From: an uncultured Bradyrhizobium sp.
GTDB lineage: Bacteria > Pseudomonadota > Alphaproteobacteria > Rhizobiales > Xanthobacteraceae
DNA length: 64,000 nt
Reading direction: 5' to 3'
Assembly: GCF_936943645.1 (NCBI RefSeq)
Contig: NZ_CAKZJO010000055.1
Span: 124,001 to 188,000, forward strand
Position 1 is the first letter of the stretch; every line of letters starts with the position of its first letter. The notes under the pieces are model-generated. The model was not told the DNA's origin and searched no databases. It was given only the letters and a program-made list of their open reading frames with translations. The position numbers and the translations under genes are program-made. Shown piece by piece: positions 9,870 to 18,693 of the stretch.

Positions 9870-9907
9870 TCTGGATTGCTTCGTCGCAAGGGCTCCTCGC
9901 AATGACG
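9870..9907. repeat. Partial copy of the CGTCATTGCGAGGAGC repeat
   Basis: The segment TCTGGATTGCT to CTCGCAATGACG matches the right half of the element at 4691-4777. The left half is degenerate. It lies among the parS sites. Confidence 0.65.
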
Positions 9908-10001
9908 AGGATAGGCCGATGGGGAACAATTGCTGCCCAGGGTGAGGGACTAGCGCACGGATGCAAGGCAGTCTTGAATCGCGATTGGACCAATCGGAAA
10001 G

Positions 10002-10017
10002 TGTTTCACGTGAAACA
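10002..10017. promoter_or_regulatory. parS site, perfect 16 bp consensus
   Basis: TGTTTCACGTGAAACA is a full 16 bp palindrome identical to the bacterial parS consensus. It lies in the mnmE-mnmG gap. Confidence 0.93.
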
Positions 10018-10093
10018 GCAAGCTAAGAGAAGCTCGGGCGCGACCACCCACAAGGTCACCCATCAGGCTGCAAACAAGGCTCCCCCACGCCGT

Positions 10094-10109
10094 TGTTTCA
10101 CGTGAAACG
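10094..10109. promoter_or_regulatory. parS site
   Basis: TGTTTCACGTGAAACG, perfect 14 bp core, with 16 bases between it and the next site. Confidence 0.9.
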
Positions 10110-10125
10110 GAAACCTCGGCCCGTC

Positions 10126-10141
10126 TGTTTCACGTGAAACA
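10126..10141. promoter_or_regulatory. parS site, perfect 16 bp consensus
   Basis: TGTTTCACGTGAAACA, a full consensus palindrome, 43 bases beyond the mnmE stop. It starts exactly 32 bp after the start of the site at 10094, about three helical turns. Confidence 0.93.
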
Positions 10142-10184
10142 CAAGAAGTGGAACAAGCACTAGTTCTACAATGAAGAACTAGCA

Positions 10185-11531
10185 CTACTTTCCGATGCAA
10201 AATTTCTGGAAGATCGCCCCGAGGACGTCCTCGACATCGACCCGACCGAGCAACCGGCCCAGGGCATAGGCGGCGGCGCGCAGCTCTTCGGCGACCAGTT
10301 CTTCGCCGTCTTCTACAAGCTCCAGGCTCCGGCGCAAGCTGTCTAATGCCTGGCTCAACAGATCCCGCTGGCGGGCCCGGGTCACCAGGGCGACCTCGCT
10401 GGTTCCGAAAAACTCGGCGGCGAATTTCACGAGAGCCTCGACCAGCTCGGGGATGCCGTCACCCCGGCTCGCCGAGATTCCGAACTCGCCGCCCGGCCCG
10501 GCGCCGCCGAGATCGATCTTGTTGCGCACAACCCAGACCGGTCCCTCCGTCCGCCCCGCGCCTTCGGATTTCCGAAGGGAGCGCATCGCGTCGGACGCAA
10601 CCGCCTGCTCACCCTCCACCAGCCACAGCACGAGATCGGCTTCCTCGGCCCGCGCCCGCGCCCGGCGCACGCCCTCCTGCTCAACGGGATCGTCAGTCTC
10701 GCGGATGCCGGCGGTGTCGATGACGGTGACGGGATAGCCGTCGAGGTCGAGCTGCACCTCGATCACGTCGCGCGTGGTGCCCGCGTGCGGCGAGACGATC
10801 GCGACGTCGCGGCGCGCGAGCTGGTTGATCAGCGTCGACTTGCCAACGTTCGGCTCGCCGGCGATAGCAACCACGAGGCCTTCGCGCAGCCGTTCAGAAT
10901 GTCCCTGTGCCGCAAGGGCATCTGTAATTTCCTCATGGAGGCTTCTGATCGCCTTCATCGCGGGCGCCCTCAACTCCGCGGGCACATCGCCTTCATCGGA
11001 AAAATCGATGCCGGCCTCGATCAGTGCCGACGCTTCGATGATGCGCTCGCGCCAGTCGCGCGCGCGGTCGCCGAGCAGGCCTTGCAGCTGGCGCAGCGCC
11101 TGACGGCGCTGGCGGTCAGTGTCGGCATGAATGAGATCGTCGAGGCCCTCGGCCTCGGTGAGATCGAGCTTGCCGTTCTCAAACGCGCGCCGCGTGAATT
11201 CGCCAGGCTCGGCCGCACGTGCATTCGGAATTAACGAAATTTCGGTGAGGAGCGCGGCCAGCACGGCGCGGCCGCCATGGACGTGAAATTCGGCGACGTC
11301 CTCACCGGTCGCGCTGCCCGGACCAGGAAACCAGAGCACGACCGCGTCGTCGATCGGCTGTCCTGCGTTGTCTCGAAGCAGCCGGCGGCTGGCCTGCCGC
11401 GGCGCCGGCTGCTTGCCCGTGAGCGTCGTCAGCACAAAGCCGGCTTGGGCGCCCGAGACACGTACCACCGCGATGGCGCTGGGCGCGCGGCCGGACGACA
11501 ACGCAAAGATGGTCTGATCCCGTGGATGCAT
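10185..11531 (-). CDS. mnmE: tRNA modification GTPase MnmE (TrmE)
   Basis: This is the GTPase partner of MnmG in U34 tRNA modification; it binds the folate donor and drives the complex by GTP hydrolysis. It is 448 residues. The N-terminal folate-binding domain contains [10 protein letters not shown], the G1 loop GEPNVGKS is at about 226-233, the G2/G3 region reads AGTTRD and DTAGIRET, and the protein ends with the catalytic-helix signature CIGK. It reads leftward between rho and mnmG. Confidence 0.98.
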   Translation of the reverse strand: MHPRDQTIFALSSGRAPSAIAVVRVSGAQAGFVLTTLTGKQPAPRQASRRLLRDNAGQPIDDAVVLWFPGPGSATGEDVAEFHVHGGRAVLAALLTEISLIPNARAAEPGEFTRRAFENGKLDLTEAEGLDDLIHADTDRQRRQALRQLQGLLGDRARDWRERIIEASALIEAGIDFSDEGDVPAELRAPAMKAIRSLHEEITDALAAQGHSERLREGLVVAIAGEPNVGKSTLINQLARRDVAIVSPHAGTTRDVIEVQLDLDGYPVTVIDTAGIRETDDPVEQEGVRRARARAEEADLVLWLVEGEQAVASDAMRSLRKSEGAGRTEGPVWVVRNKIDLGGAGPGGEFGISASRGDGIPELVEALVKFAAEFFGTSEVALVTRARQRDLLSQALDSLRRSLELVEDGEELVAEELRAAAYALGRLLGRVDVEDVLGAIFQKFCIGK

Positions 11532-11848
11532 GGCCTATTTGTGCGGCTGGCTGGGAAAAGGCAAACGTCCGTTTTCCCGCCCGGCCGACGGCCGAGTTTT
11601 GCTGCAGCAAATCCCGCAGCAATTCCTTTATTGCACCGCAATATAGCGGGACCGTTTTGCTGCGCCGGCGCCTCCTCCGGCAGCGGTTCGGCCGGACCGA
11701 ATTCAAGTATTATTTTGATATATCAACATCTTCTTCAAATCAGACGATCGGACCCGCAGCATTCAGTCATGCTGCATCTACGCCGCAGCAAGCCTGCAAA
11801 ACAAAAAGGGCGCCCGAAGGCGCCCTTGGATCCTTTGCTGCATTGCAC
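11532..11848. other. Intergenic region between rho and mnmE
   Basis: A 317 bp gap. The right end holds an intrinsic terminator for rho (11801-11827). The middle, around 11700-11740, is AT-rich (TATTATTTTGATATATC) and is a plausible promoter area for mnmE. No gene is evident. Confidence 0.5.
11801..11827 (-). terminator. Rho-independent terminator downstream of rho
   Basis: Read leftward, the stem AAGGGCGCC, loop TTCG and stem GGCGCCCTT run into TTTTTGT. The 9 bp stem with a UUCG loop and U tract is a textbook intrinsic terminator. It lies 22-48 bases after the rho stop codon. Confidence 0.92.
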
Positions 11849-13114
11849 TCAGGTATTCATGGAGTCGAAGAACTCCGAATTGCTCTTGGTCGAGCGCAGC
11901 TTGTCGAGCAGGAAGTCGATCGCGTCCATCGTCCCCATCGGATTGAGGATGCGGCGGAGCACGTACATCTTCTTGAGCACCTGCGGGTCGGTGATGAGCT
12001 CTTCCTTGCGGGTGCCGGAGCGGGAGATGTCGATCGCCGGGAAGGTCCGCTTGTCCGAGACCTTGCGATCGAGGATCAGTTCCGAGTTACCGGTGCCCTT
12101 GAACTCTTCGAAGATGACTTCGTCCATGCGGCTGCCGGTATCGACCAGCGCGGTCGCGATGATGGTCAGCGAGCCGCCCTCCTCGATATTGCGGGCGGCA
12201 CCGAAGAAGCGCTTCGGGCGCTGCAGGGCGTTGGCGTCGACACCGCCGGTCAGCACCTTGCCGGATGACGGCACCACGGTGTTGTAGGCACGGCCCAGGC
12301 GCGTGATCGAATCGAGCAGGATCACGACGTCGCGGCCGTGCTCGACCAGGCGCTTGGCTTTCTCGATCACCATCTCGGCGACCTGGACGTGGCGTACCGC
12401 CGGCTCGTCGAAGGTCGACGACACGACCTCACCCTTCACCGAGCGCTGCATGTCCGTGACTTCTTCCGGACGCTCGTCGATCAGCAGCACGATCAGATAG
12501 CATTCGGGATGATTGTGGGTGATCGAATGCGCGATGTTCTGCATCAGCACGGTTTTACCCGTGCGCGGCGGCGCCACGATCAATGCGCGCTGGCCTTTTC
12601 CGATGGGAGCCACGATGTCGATAACGCGTGCAGACAGGTCTTTCCGCGTCGGATCGTCGATTTCCATGCGGAAACGCTGATTCGGAAACAGCGGCGTGAG
12701 GTTGTCGAAATTGACCTTGTGCTTGGCCTTTTCCGGATCCTCGAAATTGAGCGTGTTGACCTTCAGCAGCGCGAAATAGCGTTCGCCCTCTTTCGGGCTG
12801 CGGATATGGCCTTCGATGGTGTCGCCGGTGCGCAGGCCGAAACGGCGGATCTGCGAGGGCGAAACGTAGATGTCATCCGGGCCCGGCAGATAATTCGCAT
12901 CGGGCGAGCGGAGGAAGCCGAAGCCGTCGGAGAGAACCTCGACGACGCCCTGACCGACAATATCGGTCTCGGCGAGCGCGAGCTGCTTGAGGATGGCGAA
13001 CAGCAGCTCCTGCTTGCGCATGGTGCTGGCATTCTCGACCCCATTCTCCTCCGCGAACGAGACGAGCTCGGCCGGCGTTTTGGACTTGAGGTCTTCGAGT
13101 TTAATTTCCCGCAT
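11849..13114 (-). CDS. rho: Transcription termination factor Rho
   Basis: Rho is a hexameric RNA-dependent ATPase/helicase that ends transcription. From the ATG at 13114 ([17 protein letters not shown]) it is 421 residues, matching the family. It has the N-terminal Rho-N and cold-shock RNA-binding domains ([22 protein letters not shown]), Walker A in [11 protein letters not shown], and Walker B in [17 protein letters not shown]. The frame stays open for 69 further codons upstream, but the conserved N-terminus, with an AGGA Shine-Dalgarno, fixes the start here. Confidence 0.98.
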   Translation of the reverse strand: MREIKLEDLKSKTPAELVSFAEENGVENASTMRKQELLFAILKQLALAETDIVGQGVVEVLSDGFGFLRSPDANYLPGPDDIYVSPSQIRRFGLRTGDTIEGHIRSPKEGERYFALLKVNTLNFEDPEKAKHKVNFDNLTPLFPNQRFRMEIDDPTRKDLSARVIDIVAPIGKGQRALIVAPPRTGKTVLMQNIAHSITHNHPECYLIVLLIDERPEEVTDMQRSVKGEVVSSTFDEPAVRHVQVAEMVIEKAKRLVEHGRDVVILLDSITRLGRAYNTVVPSSGKVLTGGVDANALQRPKRFFGAARNIEEGGSLTIIATALVDTGSRMDEVIFEEFKGTGNSELILDRKVSDKRTFPAIDISRSGTRKEELITDPQVLKKMYVLRRILNPMGTMDAIDFLLDKLRSTKSNSEFFDSMNT

Positions 13115-13363
13115 TGGGATGGTCCTGTGGGGTAACCTTGGGAGGGGGTGCGAGGAGGCTCTGAAATGCGGACGTGAGAAGGTAAGGTCCGCAGGTCTGG
13201 CAAGGTTAAGTGCCGATGAGGCTTCAAACCTGATGCGGTGTCCGGCCTCTGGAAAGCTCAGACACAACCACATCCGCCTGCGTTGGGTGGGATGTCGGTA
13301 ATATAGAAAATCGCTTCCCACTCCGCAAGCCGAAGCGCTAGGCGGATTGGTCGCAAGTCCCGC
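13115..13363. other. rho leader region
   Basis: This 249 bp gap between hemJ and rho is open in the rho frame back to 13321 but lacks family-like protein sequence there. Long rho leaders are often the site of Rho autoregulation. Read leftward, the stretch before the start codon includes a C-rich segment (CCTTCTCACGTCCGC and nearby) of the type Rho loads on (inference). Confidence 0.35.
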
Positions 13364-13798
13364 CTAGAACGGCTTCACGATCACCATGATGACGATGAAA
13401 ATCATCAAAACGGTCGGCACCTCATTGATAATACGATAGAATTTTTGTGTCCGCGGGCGCCGATCGGCAGCGAAATCCTTCAGCCAGCGGGAAAAAAAGC
13501 CGTGGACCGCCGACATCGCCAGGACCAGTGCCAGTTTTACGTGCAGCCAGCCGAACGAGAACCAGTGGCCGGACCAGGCAAGATAAAGCCCGGCGAGCCA
13601 GGTGACGATCATGGCGGGGTTGATGATGGCCTTGAGCAGCCGGCGTTCCATCACCTTGAACGTTTCCGACTGCTTCGAGCCGATCTCGGCCTCGGAATGA
13701 TAGACGAACAGCCGCGGCAGATAGAGCATGCCCGCCATCCAGGCGATGACCGCGATCACATGCAGCGCCTTGATCCAGAGATAGACGTCTTCGAACAT
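13364..13798 (-). CDS. hemJ: Protoporphyrinogen IX oxidase HemJ
   Basis: HemJ is an inner-membrane enzyme that oxidises protoporphyrinogen IX to protoporphyrin IX, the penultimate step of haem synthesis. The 144-residue protein has about four membrane helices. The conserved His in helix one (ALHVIAVIAWMAGMLYLPRLFVYH), the EVPTVLMI region near the end and the short length fit the family. It is the last leftward gene before the proposed origin. hemE, its usual neighbour at alphaproteobacterial origins, is not present here. Confidence 0.93.
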   Translation of the reverse strand: MFEDVYLWIKALHVIAVIAWMAGMLYLPRLFVYHSEAEIGSKQSETFKVMERRLLKAIINPAMIVTWLAGLYLAWSGHWFSFGWLHVKLALVLAMSAVHGFFSRWLKDFAADRRPRTQKFYRIINEVPTVLMIFIVIMVIVKPF

Positions 13799-14256
13799 TT
13801 TCTCGGGTCCGGATTTCTGCCAGCGCAGGGAACGCTGGGGATAGTAAGAACTCGTTAAGGTCTAGCCTGCACACATATCCGTCCGTAGCGCCTTCCTCAA
13901 ATCTAGAATCTTAGATTCTTAAGGTTTGAGTCTGAGTGACCGTGGATTGGACTCATGCAATTCCATCCGCGCGTTCACGTGCGCTTGTTCACATCCATCC
14001 ACATTTCCCGGACACGCCTGCCGACTTCCGATAAGTCAGCCGGCGTCAAAGGCTTGCGCGTTTTGATCGGCAGCTTATCAAGGGGGTTGTCCGCGCAATC
14101 CCGCTTCCGTCGCGAGGGTCCGTCGGACTTGTTCTGAAGGGCAGTGGTGTGAAGAAAATCGGCACTTGTCCCGCCCCTGGTGTCGCACATCCCTTTCCGA
14201 GGGGTTAAGCTCCACAGAAATCCACAAACCACCCCAACTCAATCCAAAGGGTTTTT
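13799..14256. other. oriC: Candidate chromosomal replication origin (oriC)
   Basis: This 458 bp gap separates the divergent gene sets hemJ-rho-mnmE-mnmG-rsmG-parAB (leftward) and ppsR-maf-coaE-dnaQ (rightward), matching the Caulobacter-type origin locus. It holds an AT-rich stretch (13899-13926) and four GANTC CcrM sites at 13906, 13914, 13928 and 13950. It also has DnaA-box-like sequences TTGTTCACA (13985), CCATCCACA (13995) and AAATCCACA (14218), each 7 of 9 to TTATCCACA. The parS cluster is 3.7-6.4 kb away. No gene is seen. Function is inferred from synteny and motifs; no perfect DnaA box was found. Confidence 0.75.
13906..13954. promoter_or_regulatory. Cluster of four GANTC (CcrM methylation) sites
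   Basis: GAATC 13906-13910, GATTC 13914-13918, GAGTC 13928-13932 and GACTC 13950-13954. The first two are arms of a palindrome, AGAATC TTA GATTCT. GANTC is methylated by CcrM in alphaproteobacteria, and dense clusters are typical of cell-cycle-controlled regions and origins. Confidence 0.75.
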
Positions 14257-15096
14257 GTGCCGACCTCGAACAATTATTTCCATCTGCACCTGGTCTCCGA
14301 CTCCACCGGCGAGACGCTGATCACCGTGGCGCGCGCGGTCGCCGCGCAATATGCGAACGTGACCCCCGTGGAGCACGTCTATCCGCTGGTCCGTAGCCAG
14401 AAGCAGCTCGACCGTGTGCTCGACGAGATCGAGGAAGCGCCGGGGATCGTGCTGTTCACGCTGCTGGAGAAGGATCTGGTCTCCAGGCTCGAGGACAAGT
14501 GCAAGGAGATCAATGTTCCGAGCCTGTCGATCATCGGGCCCGTGATGCAGCTGTTCGAGGCCTATCTCGGCGCTGCGACGACGGGGCGCGTCGGCGCCCA
14601 GCACGTCCTCAACGCGGAATATTTCAAGCGGATCGACGCGCTGAACTACACGATGATCCATGACGACGGCCAGCATGTCGACGGCCTCAACGAGGCCGAC
14701 GTCGTCCTGGTCGGTGTGTCCCGCACGTCCAAGACGCCGACGTCGATTTATCTCGCCAATCGCGGCATCCGCACCGCCAACGTGCCGCTGGTTCCGGGCA
14801 TTCCGGTGCCATCGCAGCTGGAAACGCTGACCCGGCCATTGGTCGTTAGCCTGCATGCGACGCCGGAACGGCTGATCCAGATCCGCCAGAACCGGCTGCT
14901 CTCCATGGGCGCCGAATCCGGCAGCGACACCTATACCGACAAGCAGTCGGTGACCGAGGAGGTCGCGTTCGCGCGCAAGCTGAGTGCCAAGCATGATTGG
15001 CCGCTGCTCGACGTCACGCGTCGCTCGATCGAGGAAACCGCCGCGGCGATCATGAAGCTCTACAGCGATCGCCAGCGCAACCGGCCCACGGAATAG
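14257..15096 (+). CDS. Pyruvate, phosphate dikinase regulatory protein (PPSR/DUF299)
   Basis: This bifunctional ADP-dependent kinase and Pi-dependent pyrophosphorylase family switches pyruvate phosphate dikinase or PEP synthetase on and off. The 279-residue protein starts at GTG 14257 with [13 protein letters not shown] and has the P-loop-like [15 protein letters not shown] at about 154-168. The homologue (RP001-type gene) flanks oriC in Caulobacter and Rickettsia, which supports the origin call to its left. It is the first gene of the rightward set ppsR-maf-coaE-dnaQ. Confidence 0.95.
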   Translation: MPTSNNYFHLHLVSDSTGETLITVARAVAAQYANVTPVEHVYPLVRSQKQLDRVLDEIEEAPGIVLFTLLEKDLVSRLEDKCKEINVPSLSIIGPVMQLFEAYLGAATTGRVGAQHVLNAEYFKRIDALNYTMIHDDGQHVDGLNEADVVLVGVSRTSKTPTSIYLANRGIRTANVPLVPGIPVPSQLETLTRPLVVSLHATPERLIQIRQNRLLSMGAESGSDTYTDKQSVTEEVAFARKLSAKHDWPLLDVTRRSIEETAAAIMKLYSDRQRNRPTE

Positions 15097-15105
15097 TTTT
15101 TCGCA

Positions 15106-15714
15106 ATGGGTCTGTGGCGCGGCAAATCTCCGTTGATCCTGGCTTCGCAAAGCAGCGCGCGAAAGATGCTGCTCGCGAATGCCGGGCTGGAATTCAAGGC
15201 TGTGACTGCCGACATCGACGAGCGCGGCATTCAGGCTGCGTCGAAGCTATCGAGCCCGCGCGAGATCGGCCTGTTGCTGGCGCGCGAAAAAGCCAAAGCG
15301 GTCTGCGCCGATTATCCCGGGAGCTACGTGATCGGCGCCGACCAGACCCTGGCCCTTGGCGATCGTCTCTTCAACAAGCCTGCCGGCCGTGATCAGGCGA
15401 TGGCGCAGTTGCGCGACCTCGCCGGCAACAGCCACGAGCTGAATTCCGCGGTGGCCGTGGCACGTGACGGCAAGATCGTTTTTGAGGACGTCTCGGTGGC
15501 CCGCATGACGATGCGGAAGATGACCGAAGCGGAGCTGTCGGCCTATCTCGACGCCGCCGGCGATATCGTCACCACCAGCGTCGGCGCCTATCAGCTCGAA
15601 GGCCTCGGCATCCATCTGTTCGAACGCATCGAGGGCGACCACTTCACCATCCTCGGCCTGCCGTTGCTGCCGCTGCTTGCGTTTCTGCGGTGCGAACGGC
15701 TAGTTGCCGTGTGA
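15106..15714 (+). CDS. maf: Maf-family nucleotide pyrophosphatase
   Basis: This family hydrolyses non-canonical or modified nucleoside triphosphates to monophosphates and is linked to septum control. It is 202 residues with the N-terminal [14 protein letters not shown] signature, the IDERGI motif and GADQTLAL with the catalytic Asp. It starts nine bases after the ppsR stop. Caulobacter has aroE between maf and coaE; here coaE follows directly. Confidence 0.95.
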   Translation: MGLWRGKSPLILASQSSARKMLLANAGLEFKAVTADIDERGIQAASKLSSPREIGLLLAREKAKAVCADYPGSYVIGADQTLALGDRLFNKPAGRDQAMAQLRDLAGNSHELNSAVAVARDGKIVFEDVSVARMTMRKMTEAELSAYLDAAGDIVTTSVGAYQLEGLGIHLFERIEGDHFTILGLPLLPLLAFLRCERLVAV

Positions 15715-15737
15715 GTGACAGAGATGGTTATAGGCTG

Positions 15738-16337
15738 ATGTGGATCCTGGGACTGACCGGCTCGATCGGGATGGGAAAATCCACCACCGCGAAATTGTTC
15801 GCGGAGGCCGGCGTGCCCGTCTATGACGCCGATGCCGCCGTGCATCAGCTCTACGAAGGCGAAGCGGCGCCCGCGATCGAGGCCGCCTTTCCCGGCACCA
15901 CCGTGAACGGCAGGGTCGATCGTCCCAGACTGTCGGCGCGTGTCGTGCATGATCCCGCTGCCATCAAGCAGCTCGAGCAGATCGTCCATCCGATGCTCGG
16001 CGAGTCCAGGCGAAAATTCTTCGCCGATGCGGACGCGGCCGGTGCACCGGTCGTGGTTCTGGACATCCCTTTGCTGTTCGAGACCGGCGGCGAGAAGCGA
16101 ATGGATGCCGTGGTCGTGGTCTCGACCTCGCCGGAACTGCAGCGCGAACGGGTGCTGGCCCGCGGCACGATGGACGAGGCGAAGCTCGACGCCATCATCG
16201 CCAAGCAGATGCCCGACGCGGAAAAGCGCAAGCGCGCCGATTTCGTGGTGGATACGTCACACGGGCTTGAGCCGGTACGTGCCCAAATCGCGCACATCCT
16301 GGCCGAGGTCGTTAAGATGCCGCAGCGGCGAGCCTGA
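15738..16337 (+). CDS. coaE: Dephospho-CoA kinase
   Basis: CoaE phosphorylates dephospho-CoA in the last step of coenzyme A synthesis. From the ATG at 15738 ([16 protein letters not shown]) it is 199 residues with the P-loop GSIGMGKST at about 8-16 and the [11 protein letters not shown] motif near the centre. In-frame upstream starts exist, including a GTG overlapping the maf stop, but MWILGLTGS is the conserved beginning. The gene follows maf and precedes dnaQ. Confidence 0.96.
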   Translation: MWILGLTGSIGMGKSTTAKLFAEAGVPVYDADAAVHQLYEGEAAPAIEAAFPGTTVNGRVDRPRLSARVVHDPAAIKQLEQIVHPMLGESRRKFFADADAAGAPVVVLDIPLLFETGGEKRMDAVVVVSTSPELQRERVLARGTMDEAKLDAIIAKQMPDAEKRKRADFVVDTSHGLEPVRAQIAHILAEVVKMPQRRA

Positions 16338-16367
16338 TTCGCTGCCCTCATACGGCGTCCCAAAATC

Positions 16368-17084
16368 ATGCGCGAAATCGTTCTCGATACCGAAACCACC
16401 GGCCTCGATCCGCTCCGCGGCGATCGTCTGGTCGAAATCGGCTGCGTCGAGATCTTCAACCGCATGCCGACGGGACAGACCTATCACGTCTATATCAACC
16501 CCGAGCGGGACATGCCGGCGGAGGCCTTCGCGGTGCACGGGCTCTCGGCCGAGTTCCTCTCGACCAAGCCTCTGTTCCACGAAGTCGCCGATGCGTTTCT
16601 GGAGTTCATCGGCGATGCGCCGCTGGTGATCCACAACGCCTCGTTCGATATCGGCTTCATCAATGCCGAGCTCGATCGGATCAAGCGCGCGGCGGTCCCC
16701 CGCGAGCGGCTGGTCGATACGCTGCTGCTGGCGCGCCGCAAGCATCCCGGCGTGTCGAACCGGCTCGACGATCTCTGCTCGCGCTATTCGATCGACAATT
16801 CACACCGCACCAAGCACGGCGCGCTGCTCGACGCCGAGCTGCTGGCCGAGGTCTATGTCGATCTGGTGGGGGCGCGGCAGTCGCAGCTGCTCCTGGCTTC
16901 GGAAGCTCAGGAGATTCGCGTCAATGCGGCCGGCGATGCACCGCGGCGGCAGCGCTTGGTGCCGCTCGCGCCGCGGGTTTCAGATGTCGAGCGAGAGGCC
17001 CATCGGGCCTTCATCGCAACGATGGGTGAAAAGGCGATCTGGAACGAGTATCTCGCCGCCCCAGTCGCCCCACCGGCTGGTTAA
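16368..17084 (+). CDS. dnaQ: DNA polymerase III subunit epsilon
   Basis: This is the 3'-5' proofreading exonuclease of the replicative polymerase. It is 238 residues. The DEDD-family motifs are visible: Exo[10 protein letters not shown] (residues 6-14), Exo[16 protein letters not shown], and ExoIII with [16 protein letters not shown]. The C-terminal tail carries the polymerase-alpha-binding part. Its stop overlaps the convergent secB stop by four bases. Confidence 0.97.
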   Translation: MREIVLDTETTGLDPLRGDRLVEIGCVEIFNRMPTGQTYHVYINPERDMPAEAFAVHGLSAEFLSTKPLFHEVADAFLEFIGDAPLVIHNASFDIGFINAELDRIKRAAVPRERLVDTLLLARRKHPGVSNRLDDLCSRYSIDNSHRTKHGALLDAELLAEVYVDLVGARQSQLLLASEAQEIRVNAAGDAPRRQRLVPLAPRVSDVEREAHRAFIATMGEKAIWNEYLAAPVAPPAG

Positions 17085-17569
17085 GCCTGACCGGCTTGAC
17101 CGCCCTGAGCGGCCATTTGCCGCTCCATGTTCTGGCGATAGAGACCGACGAAGTCGACCGGATCCAGCATCAGGGGCGGGAACCCGCCATCGCGCACCGC
17201 GGTGGCGATGATCTCGCGCGCGAACGGGAACAAGAGGCGCGGGCACTCGATCATGACCAGCGGGTGCAGATTTTCCTTCGGCACGTTCGCGATCCGGAAC
17301 ACGCCGGCATAAGCGAGCTCGAACGAGAACATGATTTTACCCGCGGTCTCGGCCTTGCCCTCGACCGACAGCGTCACCTCGAACTCCTGTTCGCTGAGGT
17401 TGTTGGCGCTGACATTGATCTGGATGTTGATCTGGGGCGGCTGGCTCTGCTGCTGGAGCGAGCTGGGCGCGTTCGGATTTTCGAACGAGAGGTCCTTGGT
17501 ATATTGCGCCAGCACGTTGAGCTGGGGCGCCTGGGCCGCCTCGGGAGGGGTGCCGTTACCGTTGGTCAT
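17081..17569 (-). CDS. secB: Protein-export chaperone SecB
   Basis: SecB is a tetrameric cytoplasmic chaperone that keeps precursor proteins unfolded and hands them to SecA. It is 162 residues, with the core [19 protein letters not shown] and the C-terminal [21 protein letters not shown]. The tail ends [12 protein letters not shown]. It is convergent with dnaQ and divergent from timA. SecB next to dnaQ is part of the conserved alphaproteobacterial origin neighbourhood. Confidence 0.97.
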   Translation of the reverse strand: MTNGNGTPPEAAQAPQLNVLAQYTKDLSFENPNAPSSLQQQSQPPQINIQINVSANNLSEQEFEVTLSVEGKAETAGKIMFSFELAYAGVFRIANVPKENLHPLVMIECPRLLFPFAREIIATAVRDGGFPPLMLDPVDFVGLYRQNMERQMAAQGGQAGQA

Positions 17570-17985
17570 GAGAGTCTCTCCTTACCCGATTTGGGCTGAA
17601 TTTCGCGGCGGTTGGCTAACATAGGGCCGCCTCGTTCCACAAGGACGAACGGTCCCGGAAGGGAGATTCGGCCCACGCTCACAACTGTGACGCTTATCCT
17701 GCCTTTTCAGCCAAATGGCGCCTTAAACGATTGAAGATGCGCGATTTCCGGGCAGGATCGGGTTTCCCCTTAAGCATAAAACGCGCTACACTCGGTGCTG
17801 TGCCAAAAGGCGCCATTGGCCGGGCAAGATTTCGTGCCTACATCCCACGGACCTGACGCGGACCTAAAATGGTGATGTAGACTTGCCGTTCCCGTATGGA
17901 ACGGTCTACTGGCCGGATTGATTTTCCCGGCAACGAGCCCCTTCTAGTCGGCCATTTCTCGAGAAGACCAGAAAGCGAATACGAC
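17570..17985. other. Divergent intergenic region between secB and timA
   Basis: A 416 bp gap with no convincing gene. It contains two inverted copies of an 11 bp sequence, AATGGCGCCTT at 17714-17724 and AAGGCGCCATT at 17807-17817. Each is centred on the GGCGCC palindrome, 82 bases apart. They could be paired operator sites for the divergent genes (inference). Confidence 0.5.
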
Positions 17986-18693
17986 GTGGACATCTACACC
18001 ATCATCTTCCTGGCGCTGGCGGTCTTCATCTTTCTGCGGCTGCGCAGCGTGCTCGGTCAGCGGACCGGCAACGAACGGCCGCCGTTCGACCGGACTGCCG
18101 CCCGCAATGCGTTGGGGGGTGCCCAGGACAACAACGTCGTGACCATGCCGGGCAAGGTGATCGACCAGGCCCCGTTGGCGCCGACGGCCGAGCCGACCCC
18201 GCCCTCCGACCGCTGGAAGGGTCTCACCGAACCCGGCACCGCGCTGGCGCAGGGCTTGGACGCCATCGTCGACAAGGATTCCACGTTCGACCCGCGCCAT
18301 TTCATCTCGGGCGCCCGCGGTGCCTACGAGATGATCGTGCTGGCCTTTGCCAATGGCGACCGCCGCGCGCTGCGCGACCTGCTGTCGTCGGAGGTCTATG
18401 ACAGCTTCGACGCCGCGATCAAGGAACGCGAGAAGAACGATCAGAAGACCGAGACCCGCTTCGTCTCGATCGACAAGGCCGAACTCGTCGGTGCCGAGCT
18501 GCGCGACCGTACCGCCCAGCTCACGATCCGTTTCGTCTCGCAGATGATTTCGGCCACCCGCGACAAGGCCGGCAACATCGTCGACGGCAGTGCCGATACG
18601 GTCGCCGACATCACCGACATCTGGACTTTCGCCCGCGACATCACCTCTCGCGATCCGAACTGGAAGCTGGTTGGCACCGGAAGCGCGAATTAA
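17986..18693 (+). CDS. Tim44-domain protein (TimA-like)
   Basis: The protein carries a Tim44-like domain, related to the mitochondrial import motor subunit; the bacterial role is unclear, probably membrane-associated. From GTG 17986 (MDIYTIIFLALAVFIFLRLRSVLG) it is 235 residues. It has one N-terminal membrane helix, a Pro-rich linker, then the Tim44 fold from about residue 100 (FISGARGAYEMIVLAFANGD). An upstream ATG at 17896 would put 30 polar residues before the helix and is less likely. It is followed directly by mltA, as in other alphaproteobacteria. Confidence 0.9.
   Translation: MDIYTIIFLALAVFIFLRLRSVLGQRTGNERPPFDRTAARNALGGAQDNNVVTMPGKVIDQAPLAPTAEPTPPSDRWKGLTEPGTALAQGLDAIVDKDSTFDPRHFISGARGAYEMIVLAFANGDRRALRDLLSSEVYDSFDAAIKEREKNDQKTETRFVSIDKAELVGAELRDRTAQLTIRFVSQMISATRDKAGNIVDGSADTVADITDIWTFARDITSRDPNWKLVGTGSAN

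Larger units (their letters stand above)
9562..10184. other. Non-coding region between mnmE and mnmG carrying four parS sites
   Basis: This 623 bp gap holds parS sites at 9618, 10002, 10094 and 10126 and a partial palindromic repeat at 9870-9907. I see no convincing gene: the open frames present are short and contain the parS palindromes as spurious VSRET or FHVK peptides. The mnmG promoter must lie at the left end. Confidence 0.7.

Noticed and set aside
13840..14256. CtrA binding sites (TTAA-N7-TTAA) in the origin candidate
   Set aside because: TTAA words occur, but none is paired at the seven-base spacing.
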